Below, in pieces: positions 1 through 7,539 of a DNA stretch of 16,713 nt. The notes under the pieces are model-generated. The model did no database searches, was not told the DNA's origin, and saw nothing but the letters and a program-made list of their open reading frames with translations. Source of the stretch: Armatimonadota bacterium (GTDB lineage: Bacteria > Armatimonadota > UBA10988); NCBI GenBank assembly GCA_016183835.1, contig JACPDV010000046.1, positions 1-16,713 of the forward strand, read 5' to 3'. Every line of letters starts with the position of its first letter. Position 1 is the first letter of the stretch. Both the position numbers and the translations under genes were made by a program.

Positions 1-1
1 G

Positions 2-835
2 GTCTACCTCCAGCCGGACGAGCGCTACCTGATCTGCTATGCGCCACTGGTGGTGGTGGGTACCGAGTTCCGCGTGGAGCACTTCGAGATCAACTTCGAC
101 GGCGTCTACGACGCTCCGCCGCAGGTCAAAGCCAACAACGGGGTGTTCATCTTCGACGATCTGGGGCGGCAGGCTCAGGACCACAACATGATCCTGAACC
201 AGTTCATCTACCCGCTGGAGTCGCAGGAGAGCATCGTCAAGTTCGGCGGTGGATCGTCGATGCGGGCGCCCTACAAGCAGCGGCTGTTCCTCTCCACCAA
301 CCTCAACAAAGACGACATTATCGACGATGCGTTCAAGCGGCGCCTGCTCTACCAGGTGCTGGTGGACCGGCCGACGACCGAGCTGTGGCAGCGGATCTTC
401 AACCTCGAGGCGACGAAGGCGGGCTGCCGGGACGAGGCGCAACTGGTCCGCTGGAGCGAGCTGATCCTGCGGTGGTGGGAGCGCGATCACCGGGTCCTGC
501 GCGCCTGCGACCCGCGCAACATCTTCGTCATGCTGGACGCCACGCTGCTGCCCGGCGAGACGCTCGACAACCACATCACCGAGACCACGCTGGAGCGCAT
601 CTACTGGCAGTTCCCGGCCGGCTTCGTGCGCGACATGGCGACCTACACGGACGAGGCGAACTGGGGCCGGATCGCCAAGCTGGCGCACTGGGAGCGGGGC
701 GACATCGGCACGCCGCCCGACTGGGACACGCAGTTCCACCAGGACCCGGCGCCGGCGTGGGACGGCCATCCGCCCGACACCCAGACGCCGCGCGACGAGG
801 CCGAGCTGCGGCGGGCGAAGCCGGGGGCGCACTGA
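2..835 (+). CDS. AAA+ ATPase, C-terminal part (5' end outside window)
   Basis: The reading frame is open from base 2 to a TGA at 833-835 and has no start of its own, so the gene begins left of the window. Visible AAA+ signatures are a Walker B strand GVFIFDD (Asp-Asp at 155-160), a sensor-1 strand LFLSTN at about 284-301, and a basic FKRRL stretch at about 332-346 where an arginine finger would be expected. The Walker A motif must lie upstream. The motif order is that of MoxR-like or related AAA+ remodelling ATPases. After about residue 110 of the visible part comes a helical Trp- and Arg-rich C-terminal domain that I do not recognise, ending in a charged, Pro-rich tail. The hicBA pair starts 26 nt downstream, so co-transcription is possible. 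The target and partners cannot be read from this fragment. Confidence 0.8.
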   Translation, partial: VYLQPDERYLICYAPLVVVGTEFRVEHFEINFDGVYDAPPQVKANNGVFIFDDLGRQAQDHNMILNQFIYPLESQESIVKFGGGSSMRAPYKQRLFLSTNLNKDDIIDDAFKRRLLYQVLVDRPTTELWQRIFNLEATKAGCRDEAQLVRWSELILRWWERDHRVLRACDPRNIFVMLDATLLPGETLDNHITETTLERIYWQFPAGFVRDMATYTDEANWGRIAKLAHWERGDIGTPPDWDTQFHQDPAPAWDGHPPDTQTPRDEAELRRAKPGAH

Positions 836-861
836 GGCTGGGGACAGCCCGGGAGGGTCCT

Positions 862-1068
862 ATGCTGCTCAAAGTCGAGGCGTACAACGACGGGGAGTTC
901 TGGTGCGCGCGAGCGATTGGCGAGGACATCTTCACGCAGGGGCGGACGTTGGACGAGCTCGCAGCCAATCTGCGAGAGGCTGTGGAACTCCACTATGAGG
1001 ATGCGCCGGAGCTGCCGGAGGTGCTACTGCTCTCGGAACTGAAGGTCGCTCGTGCCGCGGCTGCCTGA
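862..1068 (+). CDS. hicB: HicB-like antitoxin of a type II toxin-antitoxin pair
   Basis: This 68-residue protein starts at an ATG preceded by a good ribosome site (GGGAGGG, about 5 nt upstream). Its pattern fits the compact N-terminal fold of HicB antitoxins: an initial beta strand (MLLKVEAYNDGEFWCARAIG), a turn, QGRTLDELAANLREAVELHY as the central helix, then a short strand near LPEVLL. In this family the HicB fold binds and neutralises HicA, and a DNA-binding domain often follows. None is present here, so autoregulation would have to involve another part of the protein or another factor. The stop codon lies inside the next gene, hicA, with a 17-nt overlap, which is typical of translationally coupled pairs. 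The order is antitoxin first. The family call rests mainly on the fold pattern and the HicA partner. Confidence 0.82.
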   Translation: MLLKVEAYNDGEFWCARAIGEDIFTQGRTLDELAANLREAVELHYEDAPELPEVLLLSELKVARAAAA

Positions 1069-1291
1069 GGTCAGCAATCGCCAGTTGGCGGCGCTGCTGG
1101 AACGGCTGGGCTACGTTCAGGTGCGGGTTCGCGGGTCGCACGCGCAGTATGCCTTGGATACGGACCACGGCCGGCACGTGGTCACGGTGCCCATGCATCG
1201 CATTGTCGCGAAGGGAACCCTTGCGGACATCCTCAAGAAGGTGAGTCTGTGGACGGCGACGCCGGTAGAGGAGCTTGTGCAGCGGTTGTAG
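1052..1291 (+). CDS. hicA: HicA-like toxin, mRNA interferase
   Basis: This 79-residue protein begins at a GTG inside hicB. It has the hallmarks of HicA, a small double-stranded-RNA-binding-fold ribonuclease that cleaves mRNA: an N-terminal helix (RQLAALLERLGYVQV), the active-site segment RVRGSHAQY with the conserved Gly-Ser-His (His at about residue 30), a strand ending in VTVPMH, and the C-terminal GTLADILKKV helix. Length and motif order are normal for the family, and no catalytic residue appears lost. The C-terminal extension after the KKV helix is slightly longer than the minimal family member. Its position behind an overlapping HicB supports a functional toxin-antitoxin module. The module may stabilise this accessory segment or act in phage or stress response, which is inference. 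Confidence 0.9.
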   Translation: MPRLPEVSNRQLAALLERLGYVQVRVRGSHAQYALDTDHGRHVVTVPMHRIVAKGTLADILKKVSLWTATPVEELVQRL

Positions 1292-1394
1292 AACTGAGCC
1301 AACGCAGGTCTCCGTGCCGATCTCAACACGACCGATGGTCGGTGCCGAAGGGCGCGGTGGGTCCGGCAGGTACACAGCGCTCTGGGGGCGAGGG

Positions 1395-2303
1395 ATGCGT
1401 CAGATACGTAGCGGTGGTCGCGAACCCGTGGACTCCGATCTGGGTGCTTCGGTGTTCTGGTCGTCACGCCTCCGCGACACCTTCCCTGCGACGGTGCCCT
1501 GTCCGTACTGCGGCGCTTCGGTGCCTGCGTATCTGTCCACCGAGCAGGAGGCTGCTGACGCGGTTCCGGACTCGCTTCGTGGCGCCGAGCGTCGATGTGG
1601 CAAGTGCGGCAGCAGGCTGGACCCGGACGGCGTTCCGCTGGGTTTCAGCCCGAGCACGCTGCTGCAAGAGGTACTGACTGTCACGGTGGTAGTCCTTCTG
1701 GGGTCATTGGTCCTGGGCCTTGCGATCTTCCTCGCGGAGATCGGGACGGATCGCGTTTGGACCGGTGGCCGGGTTGCGCTGCACGCCTTGTGGTGCCTCG
1801 CACCTACGGTGCTCGTCGTGCGGGGCCTTTTCCGTGCAGAACTCGCCCGGGGAGCGGCCCGTGAAGCCCGACTCGCGCGAACGCGTTCACTCGGCGGCGG
1901 AGATCCCGCCCTCGGCGAGCGCATCCTGGACTGCGACCGCCGCGCTCGCCCCTTGTTGATCCAAGTGGGCACCCTCAACCGCCAGTTGGCCGTCGTGATG
2001 GAGGCGCGCGCCAAGCTCGCGGAGTCCCGCTTCCAGGACCGGGTCGCGCTGTACGACTCCGCTGCCGCCGTCCTTCAACGCCAGATCGATGCCCGGCACT
2101 CGCTGCTGGACGAGTTTGCGGTCTACCGCCTCGACCTGGAGGCTCTCGCCGCCGCGCTGCGTGCGGAGCAGGCCTTCAAGCCGCTTGACCCGTTGGCCGA
2201 CGACGAGGCCCTGGACGCCGAACGCCGTCGACTGACCGCCGAAGCCGACGCGCTTGAGGCTGCCGACGAGGCGGCGCAGGAGCTGCGTGCGCTGGGCCTC
2301 TGA
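1395..2303 (+). CDS. Zinc-ribbon, two-helix membrane, coiled-coil protein of unknown function
   Basis: I do not recognise this 302-residue protein. I chose the ATG at 1395, which has a purine-rich GGGGGCGAGGG stretch directly before it. The frame stays open back to 1275, but that part overlaps hicA. Two Cys pairs, CPYC (residues 36-39) and CGKC (68-71), form a likely zinc ribbon. Two hydrophobic segments follow, at about 90-115 and 127-146, probably transmembrane. From about 150 to the end the protein is charged and heptad-like (for example VVMEARAKLAE, LAAALRAEQA, TAEADALEAA), consistent with a long coiled coil. The layout suggests a membrane-anchored assembly or sensing factor with the ribbon and coiled coil on the same side. 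A gap of 103 nt separates it from hicA. No enzyme motif is visible. Confidence 0.72.
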   Translation: MRQIRSGGREPVDSDLGASVFWSSRLRDTFPATVPCPYCGASVPAYLSTEQEAADAVPDSLRGAERRCGKCGSRLDPDGVPLGFSPSTLLQEVLTVTVVVLLGSLVLGLAIFLAEIGTDRVWTGGRVALHALWCLAPTVLVVRGLFRAELARGAAREARLARTRSLGGGDPALGERILDCDRRARPLLIQVGTLNRQLAVVMEARAKLAESRFQDRVALYDSAAAVLQRQIDARHSLLDEFAVYRLDLEALAAALRAEQAFKPLDPLADDEALDAERRRLTAEADALEAADEAAQELRALGL

Positions 2304-2531
2304 GGCCGAGTGAACGTCTGGAAGTGCGGCGGGCACCGGCACAGGTAGGGGCGCACGGCGTGCGCCCGATCCGGTGCCTCTGGCTGGCCGGCTCCATGCT
2401 CCGTCCCGGCCTGTGGGCGCACGCCGTGCGCCCCTACCGGGTGCCTGCCGTGCGACGCCTATCTCCGCACTGGCAGACAAGCTGCGGGTGGCACACCAGG
2501 AACGCCTCTGCCAGGCTGCTCGTGCTCCGCC
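2304..2531. other. Convergent intergenic region
   Basis: This gap of 228 nt lies between two genes that end towards each other. No plausible gene is seen. It carries the large inverted repeat listed separately. The rest is ordinary GC-rich sequence without a T-run. Confidence 0.7.
2344..2438. repeat. Inverted repeat with two 24-nt arms, each itself a hairpin
   Basis: The arm at 2344-2367 and the arm at 2415-2438 are exact reverse complements over all 24 bases, separated by a 47-nt spacer. Each arm also contains its own palindrome, GGGCGCAC-GGC-GTGCGCCC (the other arm has GCC in the loop), an 8-bp stem with a 3-nt loop. The structure can therefore fold either as two small hairpins or as one long stem. 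From general knowledge, palindromic units starting GTAGGGGCG are scattered through intergenic regions of many bacteria as REP-like elements. It lacks the T-run of a classical terminator but could still stop convergent transcription. Confidence 0.9.
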
Positions 2532-2978
2532 TCACGGCTCCGCCGGTGAGATGCCGAGTTCCTCATCGGCCGCCGGAGCGGGCGAGATCGCCTGGTCCGA
2601 GACGTGCCGCGCGCGGCGGCTGACCAGCTCGCGCCGGTGCCGCTCGCGGACGCGGTCCAGGCGCCTGGATTCGATCCGCGGCCGCACCCGCCGCCAGGCC
2701 AGCCAGAGCAGCACGCCGAGCACCAGCAGCGCGGCCATCGGTGGCCCGCCGGGCAGGATCGACGCCGTGCCGATGGCCCCGGTCAGGACGGTCGCCGCCA
2801 GGATGGTCGCGCCGACTTGCGACGTGCCCTCGCTGCCGAGCTGTGAGGTGGTGGGCAGGGGGAGCAGGGACTCGGGCAGGCCCGCCAGACCGCGTGACGG
2901 TCCCTGAGCCTCGCTGGGGAGCGGGTCCGGCACACCCACGGTTTCGTGCAGCTCCTCGCGCTTAGAGTCCACGGCCAC
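2532..2978 (-). CDS. Small two-helix membrane protein of unknown function
   Basis: The frame is open back to 3191, but I place the start at the GTG beginning at 2978. CCGGAG lies just upstream, and a TACAAT promoter box is about 18 nt further back. A second GTG two codons downstream is an alternative. The predicted protein is 148 residues: an acidic and Pro-rich N-terminal half (about 1-70), two hydrophobic segments separated by a Gly-Pro turn (about 70-107, including ATILAATVLTGAIG and AALLVLGVLLWLAW), then a strongly basic stretch (RRVRPRIESRRLDRVRERHR) and an acidic tail. The basic flank suggests a cytoplasmic C-terminus. It diverges from the large PglY-like ATPase gene across about 80 bp, so the two may be co-regulated or work together. 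No family is recognised. Confidence 0.6.
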   Translation of the reverse strand: MAVDSKREELHETVGVPDPLPSEAQGPSRGLAGLPESLLPLPTTSQLGSEGTSQVGATILAATVLTGAIGTASILPGGPPMAALLVLGVLLWLAWRRVRPRIESRRLDRVRERHRRELVSRRARHVSDQAISPAPAADEELGISPAEP

Positions 2979-2995
2979 GGCTCCGGCCCCCCTGC

Positions 2996-3001
2996 ATTGT
3001 A
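2996..3001 (-). promoter_or_regulatory. -10 box TACAAT for the small membrane protein gene
   Basis: Read on the minus strand the sequence is GGCTACAATGC (2994-3004), a good match to a sigma70-type -10. It would give a leader of about 10-15 nt containing CCGGAG before the GTG at 2978. No convincing -35 is seen. The same 11-mer occurs before the substrate-binding protein gene at 8819-8829. Confidence 0.6.
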
Positions 3002-3057
3002 GCCGCAACTCCCGGGCCGCGCCACAGGGAGGCCGCGGCGGGTGTCGAAACACACCG

Positions 3058-6000
3058 TTGAGATCGCTGTTGGACACGCTGCCCTGCCACATCGTGCTCG
3101 CCGCCCAGCCCGGGCTCACGCCGTTCGACGCCGGCGGCGCGGAGCTGGCCGTCGAGGCGCTGCGCGACGTGGCCGCCGAAGCCGGCGCCATGGTGCTCGC
3201 CTTCGCGGTCCTGCCCGCCGCGGTGGAAGTGCTCCTCGCCGGCGCCGACCACGCCGCGCCGCGAGAGCTGTCCGACCGCCTTCAGAGCCTGCTCACCCGG
3301 CGCGTCAACCGGCTCCTCAAGCGCAGCGGGCCGCTCCTGGCCGAAACGGCGGCGATCACCACGCTGGGCGCGGACGTCGCGTGGCAGGCGCTCGCGGACG
3401 CCATCGAGCAGCGCGTGGTGGCGGAGGAGGCCGCGCCAAACGCCGCCGCCGGCTTCTGCAGCGCCAACCCTGACTACGAGGAGTGGGTCCGGCAGCCGCC
3501 CGCCGCGCGGTCGCGCAGGCCGGCTCGACGGCGGGAGCCGGTGGGCGACATCCGCTGCGTGGGCGACGTGGTCAGCGTGGCCGACGTGCCCACAGTGGTG
3601 CAGCTCGGCCGCGTTCGGGACCTGCCCGAGGCGGAGCGGCGCGACATGGTGGAACGCTGGTTCCTGACCGACGGCCGCACCCGGCGGGTGGCTCGCGCGC
3701 TCCTGGCCGGGCTGGCCGGCTCCGGCGGCGGCTGGTTCGTGAGCGGGCTCTACGGCTCGGGCAAGTCACACCTTCTGGCGGTGCTCGCCCAGGTCGCCGA
3801 GTCGGCGCCGATGCGCCAGGCGCTGCTCGACAGCCACCCGGAGCTGGCCGGCCTGGCGCCCGCGCTCGGGGCGCTCCGTGAGCGGCTGGTGGTGCCGCTG
3901 CCGCTCGACGAGCAGGGCCCCGCCGAGGATCTCGAAGAGCTGGTGTTCGAGGCCGCCGCCGAGGCGTTTCGGCTGCGCACCGGCCGCCACGTGCCGCTGG
4001 CCGAGGCGCCGCACGTGGTTGCCGTCGCGCGCGAGCACTTGCTCGACCGCTACCGCCACGAGCTGGACGGCCTGGCCGGCGGCGACTGGGAGGCGCTCAG
4101 CGAGACATCGCCGGAGCGCGCGGCCGAGGCGGCGGAGCGGCTGGTGCGCGAGCGGGGGCTGCCGCTGCGCTTCGTGCAGTCCCGCGTGGAGCGGCTCGGC
4201 CGGCTGGTCGACGTGGTCACCGAGGCGGGCCTGGGTGGCGTGGTCCTGCTGCTCGACGAGCTGCAGGTGTTCCTCAGCAGCCGCGAGCGGCAGGGGCTGC
4301 ATCGCGACGCCGGCTTCCTGCAGTTCCTCGGCCAGCGCGCGGAGACATCGCCACTGTGGGTCGTGGCGGCGCTGCAACGGCAGATCGAGGACGTCGGCGA
4401 CATCGAGCACTACACGCTCCGCCAGATCAAGGACCGCTACGAGACCCGCCTGGTGCTCCCCCTCGCCGCGGCACGCGAGGTCCTGTCGCGCACGGTGCTG
4501 CCGCGCCGCGACCCGGCGACGCTCGAAGCGGCCGTGGAGGCCGCCGTCCGCGCCTGGACTGGCGGGGAGCGGCAGGCTGACCTTTCGGCCGCCAAGCTGC
4601 GCGACGTCTACCCGCTCCATCCGCTGACCTTCGCCTGCCTCGAGGCATCGGCCGAGCGCTTCCTGGCGCGGACGCGCAGCATCATCGAGTTCGCGCAAGC
4701 CCGAGTGAGGGGCGACGAGCTGGCCGAGGGCGTTCTGTCGCGGCCCGCCACGGCGCTGATCACGCCCGACGAGCTGTGGGACCACTTCGCCCGCGACCTG
4801 ACCCACCATGTGGAGCTGCACCGCTATCGCGAAGTGGTGGCCGCGTGGTACGAGCGGCATCTCCCCAGCCTGCTGGAGGAGCCCGATCCGCTGGCGATGC
4901 GGCTGATCAAGCTGCTCCTGGTCTTGCGCCTGAGCGGCCTGGAGCGCGGGGTGCGCGATCTGGCCGCGGCGCTCGAGCCGGCGCACGCGGGGCGCGCGGG
5001 GCGGGTGGGCGAGCTGCTCGAGCTGTTCAGAACCCGTGGCTCGTACGTCACCGTGGAGCGGCGGCCCGGGCGGCTGCAGGACGTCTACAGCGTGGACCTG
5101 GACTTCGACGTGAACGAGGTCCTCCGCCGCCGCGCCCGCGCGCTGGAGGCCACGCTGACCGTGGGCGACGGCCGCCTCACCGCGGTGGGGGTGGGGGCCT
5201 GTCGCGACGAGAGCTTCCCGCTCGCCGCCGCGCTCCACCCGCACAGCGCGGAGGTGGTGTGGCGCAACACCCCGCGCTCGATCTTCGTCGCCATGCGCGA
5301 CCTGACCAGCGTCTCGAGCCATGAGCTGGAGAACCTGGCGGCGCTCCTGGCAGGGCCGGACCTGGCGGAGTGTGCCTACCTCTTCCTGGCGGAGCCGCAG
5401 CGGGCCGGGCGGCAGGAAGAGGCCTTCGCCGCGGCCCTGCGGCCGGTGCGCGACGACCGCTGGAAGCAGGCGCTCGCCGCCTGGGTGCCGCGCGAGGAGA
5501 CCGCCGAGGAGCGGAGTGAGTGGGTCAGCCTGGCGGCGCTGGAGCTGCTGCGACAGGACCCCACGCTGGCGGCCGATGAGCGCGGGCGGGCGCTGCGCGA
5601 GCGCCTGGACGAGCACGCCGACGCGCGTGCCGCGGCGCTCAGCGAGCTGCTGGGCCGGCGCTACGCCGAGGGCGTCGTGCTGAGCGCCGCCGGCCGCACC
5701 GAGGTGCCCCCGGGCGGCTGGCGGCGCACCGCGGCGGCCATCGTCGGCGCCAGGCTGGAGCGGGTCTTCCCGCGCTTCGTGGGTGTCGAGCCACGGCGCC
5801 GGCTGGTCACGGCGGGGGTGTCCGACGACCTGCTGATCGGGCTGATCGTGCCGGGCGAGGCGGTGGTGTCGCCGGCATCGGTCCTGGCGGCGGCCATCGA
5901 GGACCTGGCGGTGCCGCTCGGCGTGGCCGCCGGCGGGCGGGGCGAATACAGGCTGAAGGTCGAGTGCGCGGAGCTGGCCGGGGCGGTTCTCTCCATGCTG

Positions 6001-7407
6001 CCGGCGCGGGCGGTACCGCTGGCGGCGGTGGAGGCGCACCTGGCCAAGTCTGAATGGGGGCTGGTGGACGAGCAGGCGCGGGTGCTGGTGGGCGCGCTCC
6101 TGCGCTGCGGCTACCTGGTGGGGCGCGACGACTCCGGCCGACCGGTGCGCGCGGCGGCGCCGCTGCGCGCGGTGGTGTCGGCGGTGGAGCCTGCCCCGGT
6201 GATGGCGCCGGAAGGTTGGCAGGCGCTGGCCGAGCTGAGTGAGGCGGCGCTGGGCGGTCCGCTCCCGCCGCTCGACGCCGCCGCGCAGCAGGAGTTCTAC
6301 GAGCGGCTCCTGCGCTGGCGCGAGGCGGTGGCGGTGGACCTGCGTGCCGTGCGCGGCGCGATGGAGGCGTGCGCCGGTGCGCTGGGGCACGAGCGCATCG
6401 CCTGGCGCGAGTCCGCGGCGGTGGGCGAGGGGGTGGAGGGGCTGGCGGCGGCCGTGGAGCCGGGCCGGCTGGCGCCCGATGGCCTGCTGCCCGTGGCCGA
6501 GCACCGGGCGCGCCGGGCGGAGGGCTGGGTGGGGGAGACCCTGGGGCGGTTCGGCCGGCTTCGCGAGTTCGCCACCGGTCGCGGGCGGGCCCTGGTCGCG
6601 GCGTACGAATACCTCACCTCGGCTGCGCTGCCGGCCCGCCACCCGCTTGGCGAGGGGCGTGAGTCGCTGCTGGGCAGGCTGGCCGCGGGCGACGCGGTGG
6701 CCTTCGGCGCGGCGGAGCTCCTGGCCGACGCGGCCGCCTGGCAGCGGAGCTACGCCGCAGCCTACGGCGACTGGCACGCCGAGGTGCATCACGCCGCCCG
6801 GTTTGAGCCCTACGACCGGTTCCGCACCAGCCCACCGATGCGGGTCCTGCTCAACCTGTCACGGCTCGACCTGGACGCCGGCGTGGCCGCCGCGGCGGTG
6901 GCCGAGGAGCTGCGCCGCGAGCGCGGAAAGCAGTGCCGGCGGAGCGACCTGCGGCAGGCCCTGGCCGAGGCGCCGGTCTGTCCGGACTGCCGGCTGGTGC
7001 TCGGCGAATTGGTCCCGCTCCGGCCGGTGGCAGAGCTGGAGGCGGTGGCGCGGGCCGGGGTGGGCGAGCTCCTGCGCGCGCTGCGCCGGTCCGAGGCGCG
7101 CGACAAGGTGGGCCGCGGCACCGCCGATCTGGCGCCCGACGACCCGCGGCTGGCTCACCTCCGCACGCTGCTGGAGGTGGCCGAGCCCGACATCGAGGAG
7201 CTGCTCCCGGCCACCTCGTTTGCGGTGATCGACCTGCTCAACCTGTGCCTGACCGCGCGCGTGGCCGGGCGGCGGAGCCTCGCGCGGCTGCACGGGCGGC
7301 TGACCGGGAAGCGGCTCCCGGCGCGGCAGGTGCGGGGGATCTTCGACCAGTGGCTCGACCCGCTGGGCGACCTCGGCGAGGACGACTTGCTCGAAATGGA
7401 CGAGTGA
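3058..7407 (+). CDS. PglY/DUF6079-like P-loop ATPase with a degenerate transposase-like N-terminus
   Basis: This is a 1449-residue protein. Residues ~8-145 resemble a REP-associated Y1 transposase domain (PCHIVLAAQPGLTPFD, then VLAFAVLPAAVEVLL, then RVNRLLKRSGPLL), but Ala55 and Glu57 occupy the places of the HUH histidines, so no nicking activity is expected. After a basic linker (~146-162) comes an ATPase: Walker A GLYGSGKS (230-237), Walker B VVLLLDEL (395-402, Asp400-Glu401), the strand LWVVAALQ (433-440), and QIKDRY (456-461). These match my knowledge of BREX PglY/BrxC-type ATPases, used in phage exclusion. The C-terminus has CPDC (1308-1311) with Cys1293 upstream, possibly metal-binding. 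The start is a TTG without a clear ribosome site. The frame stays open upstream without ATG or GTG as far back as I checked (about 2962), so the true start is uncertain. No other BREX gene is in the window. Confidence 0.78.
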   Translation: MRSLLDTLPCHIVLAAQPGLTPFDAGGAELAVEALRDVAAEAGAMVLAFAVLPAAVEVLLAGADHAAPRELSDRLQSLLTRRVNRLLKRSGPLLAETAAITTLGADVAWQALADAIEQRVVAEEAAPNAAAGFCSANPDYEEWVRQPPAARSRRPARRREPVGDIRCVGDVVSVADVPTVVQLGRVRDLPEAERRDMVERWFLTDGRTRRVARALLAGLAGSGGGWFVSGLYGSGKSHLLAVLAQVAESAPMRQALLDSHPELAGLAPALGALRERLVVPLPLDEQGPAEDLEELVFEAAAEAFRLRTGRHVPLAEAPHVVAVAREHLLDRYRHELDGLAGGDWEALSETSPERAAEAAERLVRERGLPLRFVQSRVERLGRLVDVVTEAGLGGVVLLLDELQVFLSSRERQGLHRDAGFLQFLGQRAETSPLWVVAALQRQIEDVGDIEHYTLRQIKDRYETRLVLPLAAAREVLSRTVLPRRDPATLEAAVEAAVRAWTGGERQADLSAAKLRDVYPLHPLTFACLEASAERFLARTRSIIEFAQARVRGDELAEGVLSRPATALITPDELWDHFARDLTHHVELHRYREVVAAWYERHLPSLLEEPDPLAMRLIKLLLVLRLSGLERGVRDLAAALEPAHAGRAGRVGELLELFRTRGSYVTVERRPGRLQDVYSVDLDFDVNEVLRRRARALEATLTVGDGRLTAVGVGACRDESFPLAAALHPHSAEVVWRNTPRSIFVAMRDLTSVSSHELENLAALLAGPDLAECAYLFLAEPQRAGRQEEAFAAALRPVRDDRWKQALAAWVPREETAEERSEWVSLAALELLRQDPTLAADERGRALRERLDEHADARAAALSELLGRRYAEGVVLSAAGRTEVPPGGWRRTAAAIVGARLERVFPRFVGVEPRRRLVTAGVSDDLLIGLIVPGEAVVSPASVLAAAIEDLAVPLGVAAGGRGEYRLKVECAELAGAVLSMLPARAVPLAAVEAHLAKSEWGLVDEQARVLVGALLRCGYLVGRDDSGRPVRAAAPLRAVVSAVEPAPVMAPEGWQALAELSEAALGGPLPPLDAAAQQEFYERLLRWREAVAVDLRAVRGAMEACAGALGHERIAWRESAAVGEGVEGLAAAVEPGRLAPDGLLPVAEHRARRAEGWVGETLGRFGRLREFATGRGRALVAAYEYLTSAALPARHPLGEGRESLLGRLAAGDAVAFGAAELLADAAAWQRSYAAAYGDWHAEVHHAARFEPYDRFRTSPPMRVLLNLSRLDLDAGVAAAAVAEELRRERGKQCRRSDLRQALAEAPVCPDCRLVLGELVPLRPVAELEAVARAGVGELLRALRRSEARDKVGRGTADLAPDDPRLAHLRTLLEVAEPDIEELLPATSFAVIDLLNLCLTARVAGRRSLARLHGRLTGKRLPARQVRGIFDQWLDPLGDLGEDDLLEMDE

Positions 7408-7412
7408 GCAAC

Positions 7413-7513
7413 CCGGAGTGCTCAACACAGAGTCACAGGGAGCACAGAATCCGGACCAAAGTGTGATCCGGCTCCCCCGGCTGGGCTCTGCGTCCTCTGT
7501 GTTGGCACTCCGG
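7413..7513. repeat. Imperfect long inverted repeat in a convergent gap
   Basis: The gap between the ATPase (ends 7407) and the minus-strand lipoprotein (ends 7540) holds no gene but carries an inverted repeat. The arm at 7413-7432 (CCGGAGTGCTCAACACAGAG) pairs with 7495-7513 (CTCTGTGTTGGCACTCCGG) with a single bulged base. The inner part continues weaker pairing with runs of CACAG / CTCTG. It could act as a two-way terminator or be a small non-autonomous element. There is no T-run and no obvious target-site duplication. Confidence 0.85.
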
Positions 7514-7539
7514 TAAGCGGTGCCGGTCCGCAGGAGCGA

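Noticed and set aside
1329..1342. Palindrome CGACC-GAT-GGTCG between hicA and the zinc-ribbon gene
   Set aside because: Five-base arms with no partner site; it could be a HicB or other operator but the support is too thin.
3041..3056. Short inverted repeat GGTGT/ACACC before the ATPase start
   Set aside because: Arms of five bases are expected by chance in this composition; it is too weak to call an operator.
3766..6792. A 1008-codon open frame on the minus strand
   Set aside because: It is antisense to the clear ATPase gene, is rich in Arg, His, Gln and Gly repeats without domain motifs, and is explained by the high GC third-position bias.
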